Notes under the pieces: generated by a model
Seen by the model: the letters and a program-made list of their open reading frames with translations, nothing else
What the model was told of the DNA's origin: nothing
Databases searched by the model: none
Assembly: GCA_963920765.1 (NCBI GenBank)
Contig: OY987246.1
Span: 7,194,501-7,258,500 of the forward strand
Direction: 5' to 3'
From: Ulota crispa
Taxonomy: Eukaryota > Streptophyta > Bryopsida > Orthotrichales > Orthotrichaceae
Length of the DNA stretch: 64,000 nucleotides
Position numbers and translations under genes: made by a program
Part shown: in pieces, positions 12,065 to 23,004 of the stretch
Layout: each line of letters begins with the position of its first letter
How positions within the stretch are numbered: the first letter of the stretch is position 1

Positions 12065-12420
12065 ATAATCCATATTCATTTTGAACTAAAATTAGTGAAT
12101 CTCAAATAAACCTTCATTGCAAAATTGTATTAAAACCTAAAAACTAGTTAACATTATGATTTGATGATATTTAATCAACTTCAAAATTTTGTACAAATTC
12201 ATCTTTTGCACCTTAGGGCATTTGCAGGTTAATAAGGCCCGTAATTGAAAGACTTTAGGGTTAGTTTTTCTCGTATGTACAAGATGCACTCATACTAGAT
12301 GAAGGCATGGAATGACATGGAATGCAACCAATGGGAAAAGAGGAGGCACCTGTGGGGTGGGCCACGCAGGCATGGAGTGATTGAGTCCTTGGAACGCTAC
12401 CCTCAAAAGCCAAGCTCCTG
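12065..12420 (+). repeat. Direct duplicate, right copy
   Basis: Partner of 11270-11670 (see that entry). It leads directly into the GC-richer segment that precedes the first readable exon of the decayed gene. Confidence 0.75.
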
Positions 12421-12880
12421 ATCTCAACCGTGTTGCATCGTGTTGCGCCGTCGCACGCTACACAGACTCGCGCACTTGAGGGAAGCTGGACTTTTGCAAC
12501 CAAGCACAAGGAGGGTTGTGAAAGAGGTGAGGCAATTGAGAGTACTTGTAGAGATTTCTAGGTTTAGGGATGATTTCACCTTGATATTTGCTACCCGTTG
12601 GGATTGGCCTTTATTTCATCCTTGATTTAAACGGCATTTTGCAATGGGCTCAGTGCTGAGATTCTGTGTTTGTGTGCAAGGTGGATTGTGATTGGACGCA
12701 CGTGGACTTTGAGGCTGAAGGACACAGGGCCGCCAAGCCGCTGAGCCAGGGAGCCAAGAAACTGGATCGTGGGTCTTGTAGTTGGTACTAGTACCAGATC
12801 AGATTGGAATCTAGCTCGGACAGATTAGTGGAGCGGCGCACAGTCTTCAAACTTGGCATAGCGGCGCACAATCTTCAAGT
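12421..12880 (+). other. GC-richer upstream segment, function unknown
   Basis: More GC-rich than its surroundings. Short frames (for example 12440-12625) show no motif. It could hold a 5' UTR or a further decayed exon of the gene that follows. Confidence 0.3.
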
Positions 12881-13439
12881 TGGCTAATCGTGCTAAGCTT
12901 AGGGAGACCTCCATCTGAGAACAACTCTGCAACGCCAACATTCAACGTAACCAAGAGAAGTTGAAGGAATTAGGGTTGCCCGGATTAGAGGAGCATTTGG
13001 AGAGCGGTGGAAGTCAATACCCAAAGCATCTTGGCCCTGTCAATTGCACATTGTAGGTCCAATCTCTCTCAATCAATGACTTCCCCATTAGAATCATTGT
13101 TTACAGCTATAGCAAACCTAGAGGACAGTAATATAGTGCAAATCTTCCAAAGAATTGCTCTCCTTCCACCTATCACTGCAATTATTTTGCACAAGATTGG
13201 AGTGACTTTAGCTAATGACGTAGTTGAAGCTTCCAGGATCAAAGGAGGACCACCACCACGAAGGAGTTTCAGGATCTAGCTCCAAGTACAATACAACACC
13301 CTTGAAAAGCCTCTTGTACCAGGAAGCAAGGTATCCCTACGTCTATCACTTGATTCCATTGGATTTCTTTGTGAAGCCCTGAAATGTAGTCCTCACTACC
13401 ACTTGTGAGAAGCACAGAGGGGGAGTCTTGTCTTTTTTT

Positions 13440-14254
13440 TTAGGGTTGAAAGTTGCTATGATTGCAAGGCCATTGAGGCTTGCAGTTTGTGTGTATATGG
13501 AGTGCCGGTCCATCAATTGGCTCACAAGGAGGCGGATGGTGCTTTTTTTTTTTTAAACTTGGAAGTTGCTGTGAGGGCAAGGCCATTAAGGCTTTCATTT
13601 TCTGTGTTCTCCAAGTGCTGGTCAATCAAGGGGCTCATAAGGGGACAGATCTTGCTTTTTTGCTTAAAATTTGGATGTGCTGTGAGATTTGGCCCTTTGT
13701 GGCTCTCATTTTCTGTGTTTTCAGAGTCTAGTTGATCAAGGGGCTCACAAGGGGCCATTTGTTGCTTTTTGTTTAAAATTTGGAAGTTGCTCTGAGGTTT
13801 GGCCATTGAGGCTTTCATTTTCTGTGTTTTTCGAGTCTAGTCAATCAAGGGGCTCACAAAGGGCAGATTGTTGCTTTTTTGTTTAAAATTTGGAAGTTGC
13901 TCTGAGGTTTGGCCCATTGAGGCTCTCATTTTTCTTTGTTTTTGGAGTCTAGTCCATGAATTGGCTCATAAGGAGCAGCGATTGTTTTAAAAAATAATTT
14001 GGAAGTGCTATGAGGCAAGGCCCATTGAGGCTCTCATTTTTTGTGTTTTCAGAGTGCTGGTCCATCAATTGGCTCACAAGGGGGCAGATGGTGCTTTTTG
14101 TTTAAAATTTGGAAGTTGCAATGAAGCAAGGCCATCAAGGCTCTCATTTTTAGTGTTCTCCAAGTGCTGGACAATGAAGGGGCTCACAAGGGGCAGATTG
14201 TTGCTTTTTTGTTTAAAATTTAGAAGTTGCTGTGAGGTTTGGCCCTTTGTGGCT
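13440..14254 (+). repeat. ~110-bp tandem repeat array, left part (about 8 units)
   Basis: Units run GGCTCACAAGGGG(C)AG, then a T-run, TTTAAAATTTGGAAGT, GCTGTGAGG, GGCC..TTGAGGCTCTCATTTT, TGTGTT..AGTCTAGTC-ATCAAGG. Successive units start every 105-112 bp. The array breaks at 14254 inside a unit and resumes at 17265 in the same unit phase, showing that the intervening 3 kb was inserted later. Open frames here arise from the repeat and are not genes. Confidence 0.92.
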
Positions 14255-14999
14255 TGTGAGTGCTCAAACCTCTCCCTCAAGAAGTAAGCGCAAGCACAAC
14301 CGGGTTTTAACAAAATTGGAAAATGGGCTATAACAGCAAGAAGGTAGTTTTGGTTGTAGATTTCCAACTAAAGATGCCTTTGAAGCAATGGATCTTTACT
14401 AATGAACTTACAACACGTAATGATGAACAAAAATGGCACTATGCTCCTAAGGAGCTGGGTGTCGTCCCGACGTGGCTAAGTGTGAAGTAAGTGGAAAGTA
14501 AAGTGATCATACCTTGTCGTGGGGTCCGTCATGCTCCATTGCCTTGCCATGGGTGGCCTCCATCTTGTGGTCGGGAAGTAATTACCTCAAGGGATTGATA
14601 ACTCTTAATTGTTGACAAATAATCACGACACTCCACCGGTGGTTGGATCAAAGGTTCTTTAGTGGGAGGGCTTGCCTCTTATGCTCATGACGAATAATCA
14701 CAACATTGACTAGTGCCAAGGAAAGGAGTTAAGAAGGTACTTGACCACACTTAGTTAATCATAACAATATCCTTGATGACGCAAGTGGACTTTTTCCCTA
14801 CTTTACATGCTTGCTATGACGGGTCCATTGTTCAAACCACCAAGTTATGACACCATGTCATTAAAATATAAGAATAATTGTATTGAAGCATGCAAAGAAT
14901 AATTAATCAAGTTTAGGATACCTTAACTTAGAGATCCGCACTTCCAACCATAGAGTTAGGTGAGTTTTTAAAGCTTGACCCTTCCCTTCAAAATTGTGG

Positions 15000-15175
15000 G
15001 AGGTCAAGGAGGCTCCGGAGGTGAGAGTTGAGGCCCTAGACGTGGAAGTTGAGGCCTTGGAGGCCGGAACCTTTGGAGGCCGGAGCCCTGAAGATCGGAG
15101 CCTAAAGCTGGAGCCCAAAGACCGGAGCCTAAGGCCAGAGCCCAAAGACCGTGGGTCAAGGGTCGAGGGCCACAG
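15000..15175 (+). repeat. Short GC-rich tandem repeats inside the LTR-like element
   Basis: Imperfect units of about 18-24 bp built on GGAGCCTAAAG/GGAGCCCAAAGACCG and GAGGCC. Much more GC-rich than the surroundings. The open frames on both strands here follow from the repeat. Confidence 0.7.
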
Positions 15176-15269
15176 GCTGTGGTGGGCTGGTACCTGGCAC
15201 TAGCTAATACCCAGCGTTGGTACCCGGCTGCTGTGGGTAAGAACTCAAGTTCAAGAGATCAAGAGAAAA

Positions 15270-15640
15270 TAGAATGCCAAAGCCAGACTCAAAATTGAGA
15301 GGGACAGGGCTTGACAATGAGAATGCCGGAGCTTAGACTCAAAATTGAGGGGACAGGGTCGACTAGTGAGAATGCTAAGAGCTTGGACTCAAAATTGAGA
15401 GGATAAGGCTTGACTAGGAAGATGCCGGAGCTAGAGTCAAAATTGAGAGGGGCAGGGCCGACCAGTGAAAATGCCGGAGCTCAGACTCAAAATTGACAAG
15501 GCTCGACTACTAAGAATGCTGGAGTTCATACTCAAAATTGACAGAGAGGACTGGCATGAGAATGATAAGAGCTCAGATTCGAGATTGAGAAGGACACAGG
15601 GCTGGCCTGGTGAGAATGTCGTGAGCTCAAGCCCAAAGGT
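15270..15640 (+). repeat. ~50-bp tandem repeat (about 8 units) inside the LTR-like element
   Basis: Units run AGAATGCCGGAGCT, then (T/C)AGACTCAAAATTGAG, then AGGGACAGGGC, then GACTAGTG, with unit lengths of about 45-55 bp. The last two units are more degenerate. Confidence 0.85.
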
Positions 15641-16919
15641 TGGGGGAGCAGTAGCTGGTTGGAGATGGCGAGGAATGTCATGTGCTAAAGGAATCTGTGG
15701 GCAAGGCTAGGCCTCAAGCTGAGAGATTCAGTTAGCACAGTGTCTTCTCAGAGAGCGTGCTTGTGGAATCAAGAGAGCTGGCTAGTGTGAGGCTGAGCTG
15801 TCAGGATTCCCCAAGAGCTGCTAGGAGGTCTTGCGATGCAGTGATGAGGTGGTGGCAGAGTTCTGGTAAGGCGTTGGTAAGCTTATCACTTCTAGAACAC
15901 ATGGCAAAAGGCGACTCTCTACTAAGGTGGGACACACGTGGGTGGACAGGGAATTAATAAGGGGGAACAAGGCACAAGTGTGGAGAGGTGAGGAAAAAGC
16001 TCTAGGAGTGAGAGAGTGGGTATGGAGAGAATACAAGGGGTCTAACTCAAAAGGTAATGATAACAAGTGATGGGAACTCAAAGGACCATGGGCCCAAAGG
16101 ATGGTAAGTGACAAGAGTGATCTAAAAACAAGAAAGTGATGATAAAACTGATAAGTGGCCAAGGAGTGGGAATGAGTATAAGTGATGGTTTGGGAGGAGG
16201 TGGGCCTCCCTTTATACTTTTGAGGGAGGACACATCGGCCCTCTATCTAGGACATCCATAGATCCCTTGAAATCTACCTAAAATCTAAGAAAAACTCAAA
16301 ATGGATGAAATCTGGATGATTTTGCCATAACTTTTGGAGCGTAGCTCCAAATAACAAATAGATGGTGGAATTGGATTCCTTGGACCCAAAATAGCTGGTT
16401 TTGGTTGTTCACACTCCAAATTCCAAGCTACAGGGCGTTGGGAAACTTGAATGAAGGGTTAGAAGTGGATGGATGAAAAACCCAGAATTGGCAATTCATC
16501 CCAAATTGAGAAATTGACTTCTTGAGGTCTTCCAATATTGTTGGGGGAGCCGGAAAACACTCCTTGCTTCCGTCAATGGGGCTCCAAATGGATGATATCT
16601 TGAAATTGGATGTTGCGTGCCTTTTTGAAACTGGATGGATGTCGTCGTTCAAGGTCTTTCCGCTATCAAAACAACTTGAAACTTGAGGGATTTGTAAATC
16701 CTTGAGAATCTCTTCCATGAATTTTAATGGAATTTTATTGCCCTTTGTCAACCTCCTTTGACCAAGGTTAACTAGTAGCTTAGCAGGGTTAACTGCTTGG
16801 AATCACGCTCTCTAAAAAGCAAAAGGTCTTGGGAACATTGGGTATAGATGTACCCACTCAATAATGTAACGTGAACTGAGTGATGTGGCCCTTGGCCATG
16901 GCATAACTAATTTGCTCCT

Positions 16920-17052
16920 AAACTAACCCTCTCTAATTAGGTTAGTGGGGACTTTTGGGGGGATCCTGAGCCCCTCGTAGCCAAACCTAAACTAATCCTC
17001 TCTAATTAGGTTAGTGGGGACTTTTGGAGGGGATCCCAAGCCCCTAGTAGCG
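16920..17052 (+). repeat. ~70-bp tandem duplication near the 3' end of the LTR-like element
   Basis: CTCTCTAATTAGGTTAGTGG followed by GGACTTTTGG and GGATCC..AGCCCCT..TAG occurs twice, at about 16929-16980 and 16998-17050. Confidence 0.9.
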
Positions 17053-17264
17053 TGTCACTCAAACTCACTAATAACCACTAATTCTCCTCAACTCTCTCTT
17101 AACGACTTACCAAATGGAGTAGGGTAAATGGCGTACCGCTAACCATTTGGTCTAATTAATCTAAATCAACATAAATAGCTATTCCACTTATATTAATGTA
17201 ATTTCAAAGCTAAGTAAAATGAAAATTGAATTTAGAACTTCTAGTGCTGAATCTGGGGCTCACA

Positions 17265-19800
17265 TGGCTCTCATTTTCCGTGTTCTCAAAGTCTAGTCAA
17301 TCAAGGGGCTCACAAGGAGCACATGTTGCTTTTTTGTTTAAAATTTGGATGTGTTGTGAGGTTTGGCCCATTGAGGCTCTCATTTTTCTTTGTTTTTGGA
17401 GTCTAGTCAATCAAGGGGCTCACAAGGGGGCAGATGTTGTTTTTTTGTTTAAAATTTAGAAATGCTATGAGGTTTGGCCCTTCGTGGCTCTCATTTTTTG
17501 TGTTTTCAGAGTCTAGTCTATCAAGGAGCTCACAAGGGGCCAATTATTATTTTTTTGGTCAATATTTGGAAGTGCTGTGAGGCAAGGCCAACGAGACTTT
17601 CATTTTTTGTGTTCTCCGAGTCTAGTCCATGAATTGGCTCACAAGAAGCTGCGGTTGTTTTTGTAAAAAAAATTAGAAGTGCTATGAGGCAAGGCCCATT
17701 GAGGCTCTCATTTTCTATGTTTTTGAAGTGCTGGTCTATCAATTGGCTCACAAGGGACAAATTGTTGTTTTTTTGTTTAAAATTTGGAAGTGCTGTGAGG
17801 TTTGGCCCTTCGTGGCTCTCATTTTTTCTGTTTTTAGAGTCTAGTCTATCAAGGGGCTCACAAGGGGCACATTGTTGCTTTTTTGTTTAAAATTTGGAAG
17901 TTGCTGTGAGGCATGGCTCTTTGTGGCTCTCATTTTTGTGTTTTTGGAGTGCTGGTCCATCAATTGGCTCAGAAGGGGGCAAATGGTGCTTTTGTGTAAA
18001 AAGTTTGCAAGTTGCTGTGAGGTATGGCCCTTTGTGGCTCTCATTTTGTGTGTTTTCAGAGTCTAATCGATGAAGGGCTCACAAGGGGCAACGAGTGTTT
18101 TATAAAAAAAAAAAATTGGAAGTGCTATGAGGCAAGGCCATTGAGGCTCTCATTTCTATGTTCTTAGAGTCTAGTTGATCAAGGGGCTCATAAGGGGGCA
18201 GCGGGTGTTTAAAAAAAAATTAGAAGTGCTGTGAGGCAAGGCCATTGAGGCTCTCATCTTGTGTGTTTTTGAAGTGTTGGTCCATCAAGGGGCTCACAAG
18301 GGGGCAGATGGTGTTTTTTTTTATAAAAAAAATTGGAAGTTGCTATGAGGGCAAGGTCATCGAGGCTTTCATTTTCTGTATTCTCCAAGTGCTGGTCAAT
18401 CAAGGGGCACACAAGGGGCAGATGGTGTTTTTTTTTTTTTTAAAATTTGGAAGTTGTTGTGAGGGCAAGGCCATCAAGGCTCTCATTTTTTGTGTTTTCA
18501 GAGTCTAATCAATAAAGGGGCCCACAAGGGGCAAATTGTTGCCTTTTTGTTTAAAAATTTGGAAGTTGTTGTGACGCATGGCCCATCGAGGCTCTCATTT
18601 TGTTTTGTTTTGGGAGACTAGTCTATCAAGGGGCTCACAAGGAGGTAGCAGGGATTTAAAAAAAATAAAATAGAAGCACTGTGAGGTTTGGCCCATCAAG
18701 GCTCTCATTTTATGTGTTTTAAGAGTGCTGGTTGGTCAAGGGGCTCACAAGGGAGCAAATGTTGCTTTTTTGTTTAAAATTTGGAAGTATTGTGAGGCAA
18801 GGCCCATTGAGGCTTTCATTTTCTGTGTTCTTAGAGTCTAGTCCATGAATTGGCTCACAAAAGGGTAGTGGGTGTTTTTTTTAAAAAAATCTGGATGTTG
18901 CTATGAGGCATGGCCCTTTGTGGCTCTCATTTCTCTGTTTTTGGAGTGTTGGTCCATCAATTGGCTCAAAAGGAGGCAAATGGTGCTTTTTTGTAAAAAG
19001 TTTGCAAGTTGTTGTGAGGCCTGGACCTTTGTGGCTCTCAATTTTTGTGTTTTTGGAGTCTAATCGATGAAGGGCTCATAAGGGGCAGCAGTTGTTTTAA
19101 AAAAAAATGGAAGTGCTGTGAGGGTAAGGCCATCGAGGCTTTCATTTTCTGTGTTCTCCGAGTGCTGATCAATCAAGGGGCACACAAGGGGTAGATGGTG
19201 TTTTTTAAAAAAATAAATTGGAAGTTGCTGTGAGGGCAAGGCCATCAAGGCTCTCATTTTCTGTGTTTTTGGAGTCTAATCAATTAAAGGGCTCACAAGG
19301 GGGCGGATGTTGTTTTTTTTTTTTTAAATTTGGAGGTGCTGTGAGGCATGGCCCATTGAGGCTCTCATTTTGTGTGTTCTTGAGTGCTAGTTGGTCAAAG
19401 GGCTCACAAGGAGGTAGATGTTGCTTTTTTGTTTAAAATTTGGAAGTGCTGTGAGGCATGGCCCATCGAGGCTCTCATTTTTCTTTGTTTTGGGAGACTA
19501 GTATATTAAAGGGCTCACAAGGGGGCAGCGGTTGTTTTTTAAAAATATTGGAAGTGCTATGAGGCAAGGCCCATTGAGGCTCTCATTTTCTGTGTTTTTG
19601 GAGTGCTGGTCCATCAATTGGCTCACAAGGGGGCAGATGGTGCTTTTAAAAAAAAAAATTGGAAGTGCTGTGAAGGCAAGGCCCATTGAGGCTCTCATTT
19701 TTTGTGTTTTCATAGTGTTGGTCAATCAAGGGGCCCACAATGGGCAGCGAGTGTTTTTTTTTAAAATTTGGAAGTTGCTGTGGAGAGCAAGGCTCTTGGA
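17265..19800 (+). repeat. ~110-bp tandem repeat array, right part (about 24 units)
   Basis: Continuation of the 13440-14254 array with the same unit order and a 103-115-bp step. Variation is concentrated in the T/A-run of each unit (TTTTTTGTTTAAAA versus TTTAAAAAAAA types), and two unit subtypes (rGGCAAGGCC and rGGTTTGGCC) are interspersed. The whole array lies inside the large intron of the decayed gene. Confidence 0.92.
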
Positions 19801-19984
19801 TGCTCCTTTTTTAGTTTTTGGTGTTGCTGGTCGACCCTAGGGGCTTAGGGGTGGGATGAATTCTTTGTTCTTCATGTTGGCATTGATGTCATGGAGAATT
19901 GATTACTGCGGGGCCATGTTCATTATTGACAATGGGATTTCCGTGAATGGTATTACTTGGTGCAAGAGCGCTACTGTCTTGAGT

Positions 19985-20165
19985 AGGAGTAGTCATTGAT
20001 TCATTTTGGCTAGTCATTTGATTGGGTGTAGCCATTGATTCAATTATGCTAGTCATTGATTCATTTAGGCTAGTCATATGACTGGCTGTAGTCATTGATT
20101 CACTTCAAAGCGCAGTCATATGATTCGGTGTAGTCATTGCTTCATTTTTGCCACCAACTTTTGGA
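19985..20165. promoter_or_regulatory. Dyad cluster B (tandem TAGTCAT units)
   Basis: A roughly 39-bp unit with two TAGTCA half sites is repeated about four times (TAGTCATTGATTCATTTTGGC then TAGTCAT-TGA-TTGGGTG). One exact TGACT-N6-AGTCA lies at 20079-20094. It sits at the 3' end of the 7-kb intron, about 160 bp before the next exon. Confidence 0.75.
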
Positions 20166-21844
20166 CTGTGGTTAGTCACTTCTGTAAGTTGCTTAAACAT
20201 TTGCTAACCTCCTATAGTCAGTATTTAGGCATGCTACAGTGACTTTGTTGAATTGCTTTGTCTAAAACCTAAACCATTTGGTATCTTGTCACATTAAGGG
20301 AATTGTATTTAAAAGGCTTGTGTGCAGAGGTCATCCAAGTTTCTAAGTGGGACATTGCAGGAGATGTCAAAGAAGATGGGTGACAAGGAGGCGGACAAGG
20401 AGTTCAACTACGTTCAGGAAGGCATGGGGTATGCACAGCCGGCAATCACTCATCGGGTGTTTCAAGACAAGCCCTTCCCAGAGGAAGAGCTTGTGGAGGT
20501 GGAGCTGCAGCACCCGGATTCCCTGGACCTTGAGATGCGGTTGCTGTAGAAGCAATTGGAGATTTTGTAGAAGCAAAATTGCTACAACAACGTGGAGCGC
20601 AGCAGAGGGCTCCACTACTTGGGAAAGGAAGCATGTGGCCTCTTGGAGGAGATCAACCCAGAAAGAGGCATTAGACCTTGAAGGCATAGATGGACCAAGC
20701 CGCGCAGCGAGCTAGACTGCCATTGACCTTTGCAATATAGTGGAGGTCGACAGGGATGGGGTACCCGAGGGTGACAACCGTTATATGTGGCTTCAATGTC
20801 TTAAAGGTCATACCTAGGATATTGATTTTAGGGTGGATAAGTATGACCACCTTAGCAAAGGCATGTTGTTGGTGGTGAAAGACCGTGTGGATAGCACCTT
20901 TGACTACGTGGGTGGGTTAGGCAGCGTCTCGGATGACACTTTCAACTTTGAGTTGAAGGAGCAGCTCAAGACCAAGAGGTACAAGATGAAGAGGCACATG
21001 CTAGCGGGTTACGAGATGTCTGAGTTGGTGCAAGCAGACCATGGGGCCAACCTTCGCACCTTTGTTGAGAGCAAGAGGAAGATTTAGGAAGCTAACAGGC
21101 TGAAAGCTTCCCGCTCCATGGTATAGACTCCTTCAACTAGAGGGCACACAGAGGAAGATGTGCAGGACACCTTGGTAAGCACCTTGTTCACTTCATTGTC
21201 TTGGTCTTGAAAATGTTTGTAGAGCTTGCCTAGTATGGCTTGCAGGTCTGAAAATTGTATGAATGTTGTGCATAAACTCTTTCTACCAAGTTCCTAAACT
21301 CATTACATGGTTTTTATCATTGTAGGCCAAAGATTTGGGGAGGCCTCCCACACCCCTTGAAGTGGAATTTCAAATGGCATAGTGGAAGGGGAAGGGCAAG
21401 GGTAAGGCAAGGCATGTGGCTAGTATGAAGCTTTCTGAGGTGTTGTCTGGCGCTAGCATGCAGACCAAAATGTCATTGCCGAGCCTCATGTATAGTTACC
21501 CACCTAACAAAGACGTGGATGCGCGATTGATTGGGGTGGAGACTTCCATGAATGAAATCAAGGATATCTTGAAGGAGATGAACTCATCTTGTCGGAAGGA
21601 CCCCAAACCTGCAAAGTTTGCAATGAGGAGTTCAGGCAAGAGCGGCAAAGAGGAGGAGCTAGAGAAACCACCTTCTACCGTGAACCTTGATTCTAGTGAC
21701 AGCTCTATCTCCAAAGTGAGATTGGGTTTTGGAAGAATTTTATTCTTGTGTGCATTCAACATTGAATTACCTTAAGGTTTAAGGGTTTGCACCTATTGCA
21801 ATACACATAGATGCCAATGGCAATAAGGTTCTATGTGCATATGT

Positions 21845-22150
21845 CCCCTCTCAGTCATGTTGGAGTGCGTATGACTAAGAATAATCATCTAATTGATGTG
21901 TATGACTGTTGATAGTCCACAAAAGATGACTATAGGTAGTGATTGCAATTATAGTCACATTTATAACTACTATGTCTATTTGTAGTCATAGGTTTAGATA
22001 CATGACTAGAGATAGTCAAAAGCAAGAGTCATGGTTGAGTACATGTAGTCATTTTTATGTTTCTGTGACATGACTATTGGTCTTTAGGTGAGGCTAGATG
22101 ATGACTCAATATAGTCATATCTTGTTATTGTGTGACTAAGTCAAGTCATT
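21845..22150. promoter_or_regulatory. Dyad cluster C
   Basis: Exact dyads at 22004-22019, 22102-22117 and 22133-22148, with several one-mismatch sites between 21863 and 22075. The cluster fills most of the intron between blocks 3 and 4 of the decayed gene. Confidence 0.8.
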
Positions 22151-23004
22151 TCAATAAGACAAATGTGAATTCCAACCATGTGTACACTTGTTTGGTATGT
22201 ACTAATAATCTTTGCTTCATGTAACCCTCCATTGAATGGTTTCAAACAGGGAGCTGAAGCTGTGATTGAACCAATTGGGATTGTTGCTTTGGAAGCAACA
22301 GATGAGGAATAAAGGTGCGTGCAAAAGACCCATCTCAGCAGAGAAAGTGACAAGGGTGGTTCCTCAAGGGGAAAGCAGTTGGACACGATTGGTAGTGACG
22401 GTGGGGCACCATTGCAAAAGAAGCCCTGCATCACAGAGATCAAAAAACTCCGCTAGGACAACGGTGGCTCGCCAAAGGTTATAGTGCAGAAGACCGGTGC
22501 AGCAAAGGGTGGAGGCCAGAAGGATGTAGGCTAGAAGGGCGGACATGGCAACGCTGCTAGCAAAAAGAAAGGGAAGGAGCCTTTGCCTGTCCAAATCATA
22601 GCTAAGAAAGTGGTGTCTAAGTACACACCTAGTGGCCATGAGATTCGGCCTATCCCACCAGATTCACTAGTTGTTCCAGGGAAGGCTAAGGTCTTTCACA
22701 TAGTTGTTCTCATAGTGGGATTTGTGTATGAGATCTTCAGTTACAAGGTGGGCAAGGAGGGCAAGATGGTTGGTATGGGGACAATGCACAAAGACAAAGG
22801 CAAGCTCTTGCACTCTTCGGTGGAGACCATAGGTGCTGCCATTAGATAGTTTGTGATTTGGCATGTCCGCTTCATATATGGTCATGCGTCCACGTCTAAG
22901 GAGGTAGCTTAGGGTTTAGGCCTTGCTTGTATATGGAGGCCTCTCACTTTGTGTTATTTCATTATTATAATGAATTAACCACTTTTTTCCCTTGCTTACA
23001 AATT

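Larger units (their letters stand above)
14255..17264. mobile_element. 3.0-kb solo-LTR-like insertion
   Basis: A fossil retroelement piece. It begins TGTGAG and ends CTCACA (the TG...CA ends usual for LTRs, here a 6-bp inverted repeat). It is flanked by TGGCT on both sides (14250-14254 and 17265-17269), the 5-bp duplication expected of LTR integration. It sits inside one unit of the 110-bp array. No second copy of either end occurs inside it, and no gag, protease, RT or integrase frame is visible. It is best read as a single long LTR left after recombination. About 3 kb is long for an LTR but within the known plant range. It is younger than the array it splits; its broken or whole state as an LTR cannot be judged without other copies. 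Confidence 0.7.
12881..22920 (+). pseudogene. Decayed multi-exon gene of unknown function
   Basis: Four coding-like blocks share one strand and splice in phase 0. Block 1 is about 12881-13330, with a NIQRNQEKLKELGLPGLEE motif typical of many unclassified plant and transposon proteins; its donor is AAG|GTATCC. Block 2 is 20328-21174 (acceptor TGTGTGCAG, donor TTG|GTAAGC), acidic then basic with heptad-like KQLEIL. Block 3 is 21326-21715 (acceptor CATTGTAG, donor AAA|GTGAGA), with lysine-glycine repeats and a coiled-coil-like segment. Block 4 starts at 22250 (acceptor TTCAAACAG) and contains GHEIRPIPPDSLVVPGKAK, VGKEGKMVGMGTMHKDKGK and a WHVRFIYGHAS motif. I do not recognise the family. It carries about a dozen in-frame stops, nearly all TAG, and one or two frame changes. 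The intron between blocks 1 and 2 is about 7 kb and holds the 110-bp array and the LTR-like insertion. It may be a host gene or the gene of a large DNA transposon with the dyads as binding sites. Confidence 0.55.

Noticed and set aside
11270-12420. Short LTR retroelement with the direct duplicates as LTRs
   Set aside because: The copies lack TG...CA ends, a target duplication or a primer-binding site, and diverge strongly in length; a segmental duplication fits better.
13480-19840. Many 60-100-codon frames on both strands across the 110-bp array
   Set aside because: They repeat the same peptide every ~110 bp, shift with the A/T-run length in each unit, and are by-products of the tandem repeat.
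12881-22920. UAG reassigned to glutamine as the general nuclear code
   Set aside because: ESF1 uses only CAR for about 21 glutamines, has no in-frame TAR and ends in TAA, so decay of methylated CAG is the simpler reading.
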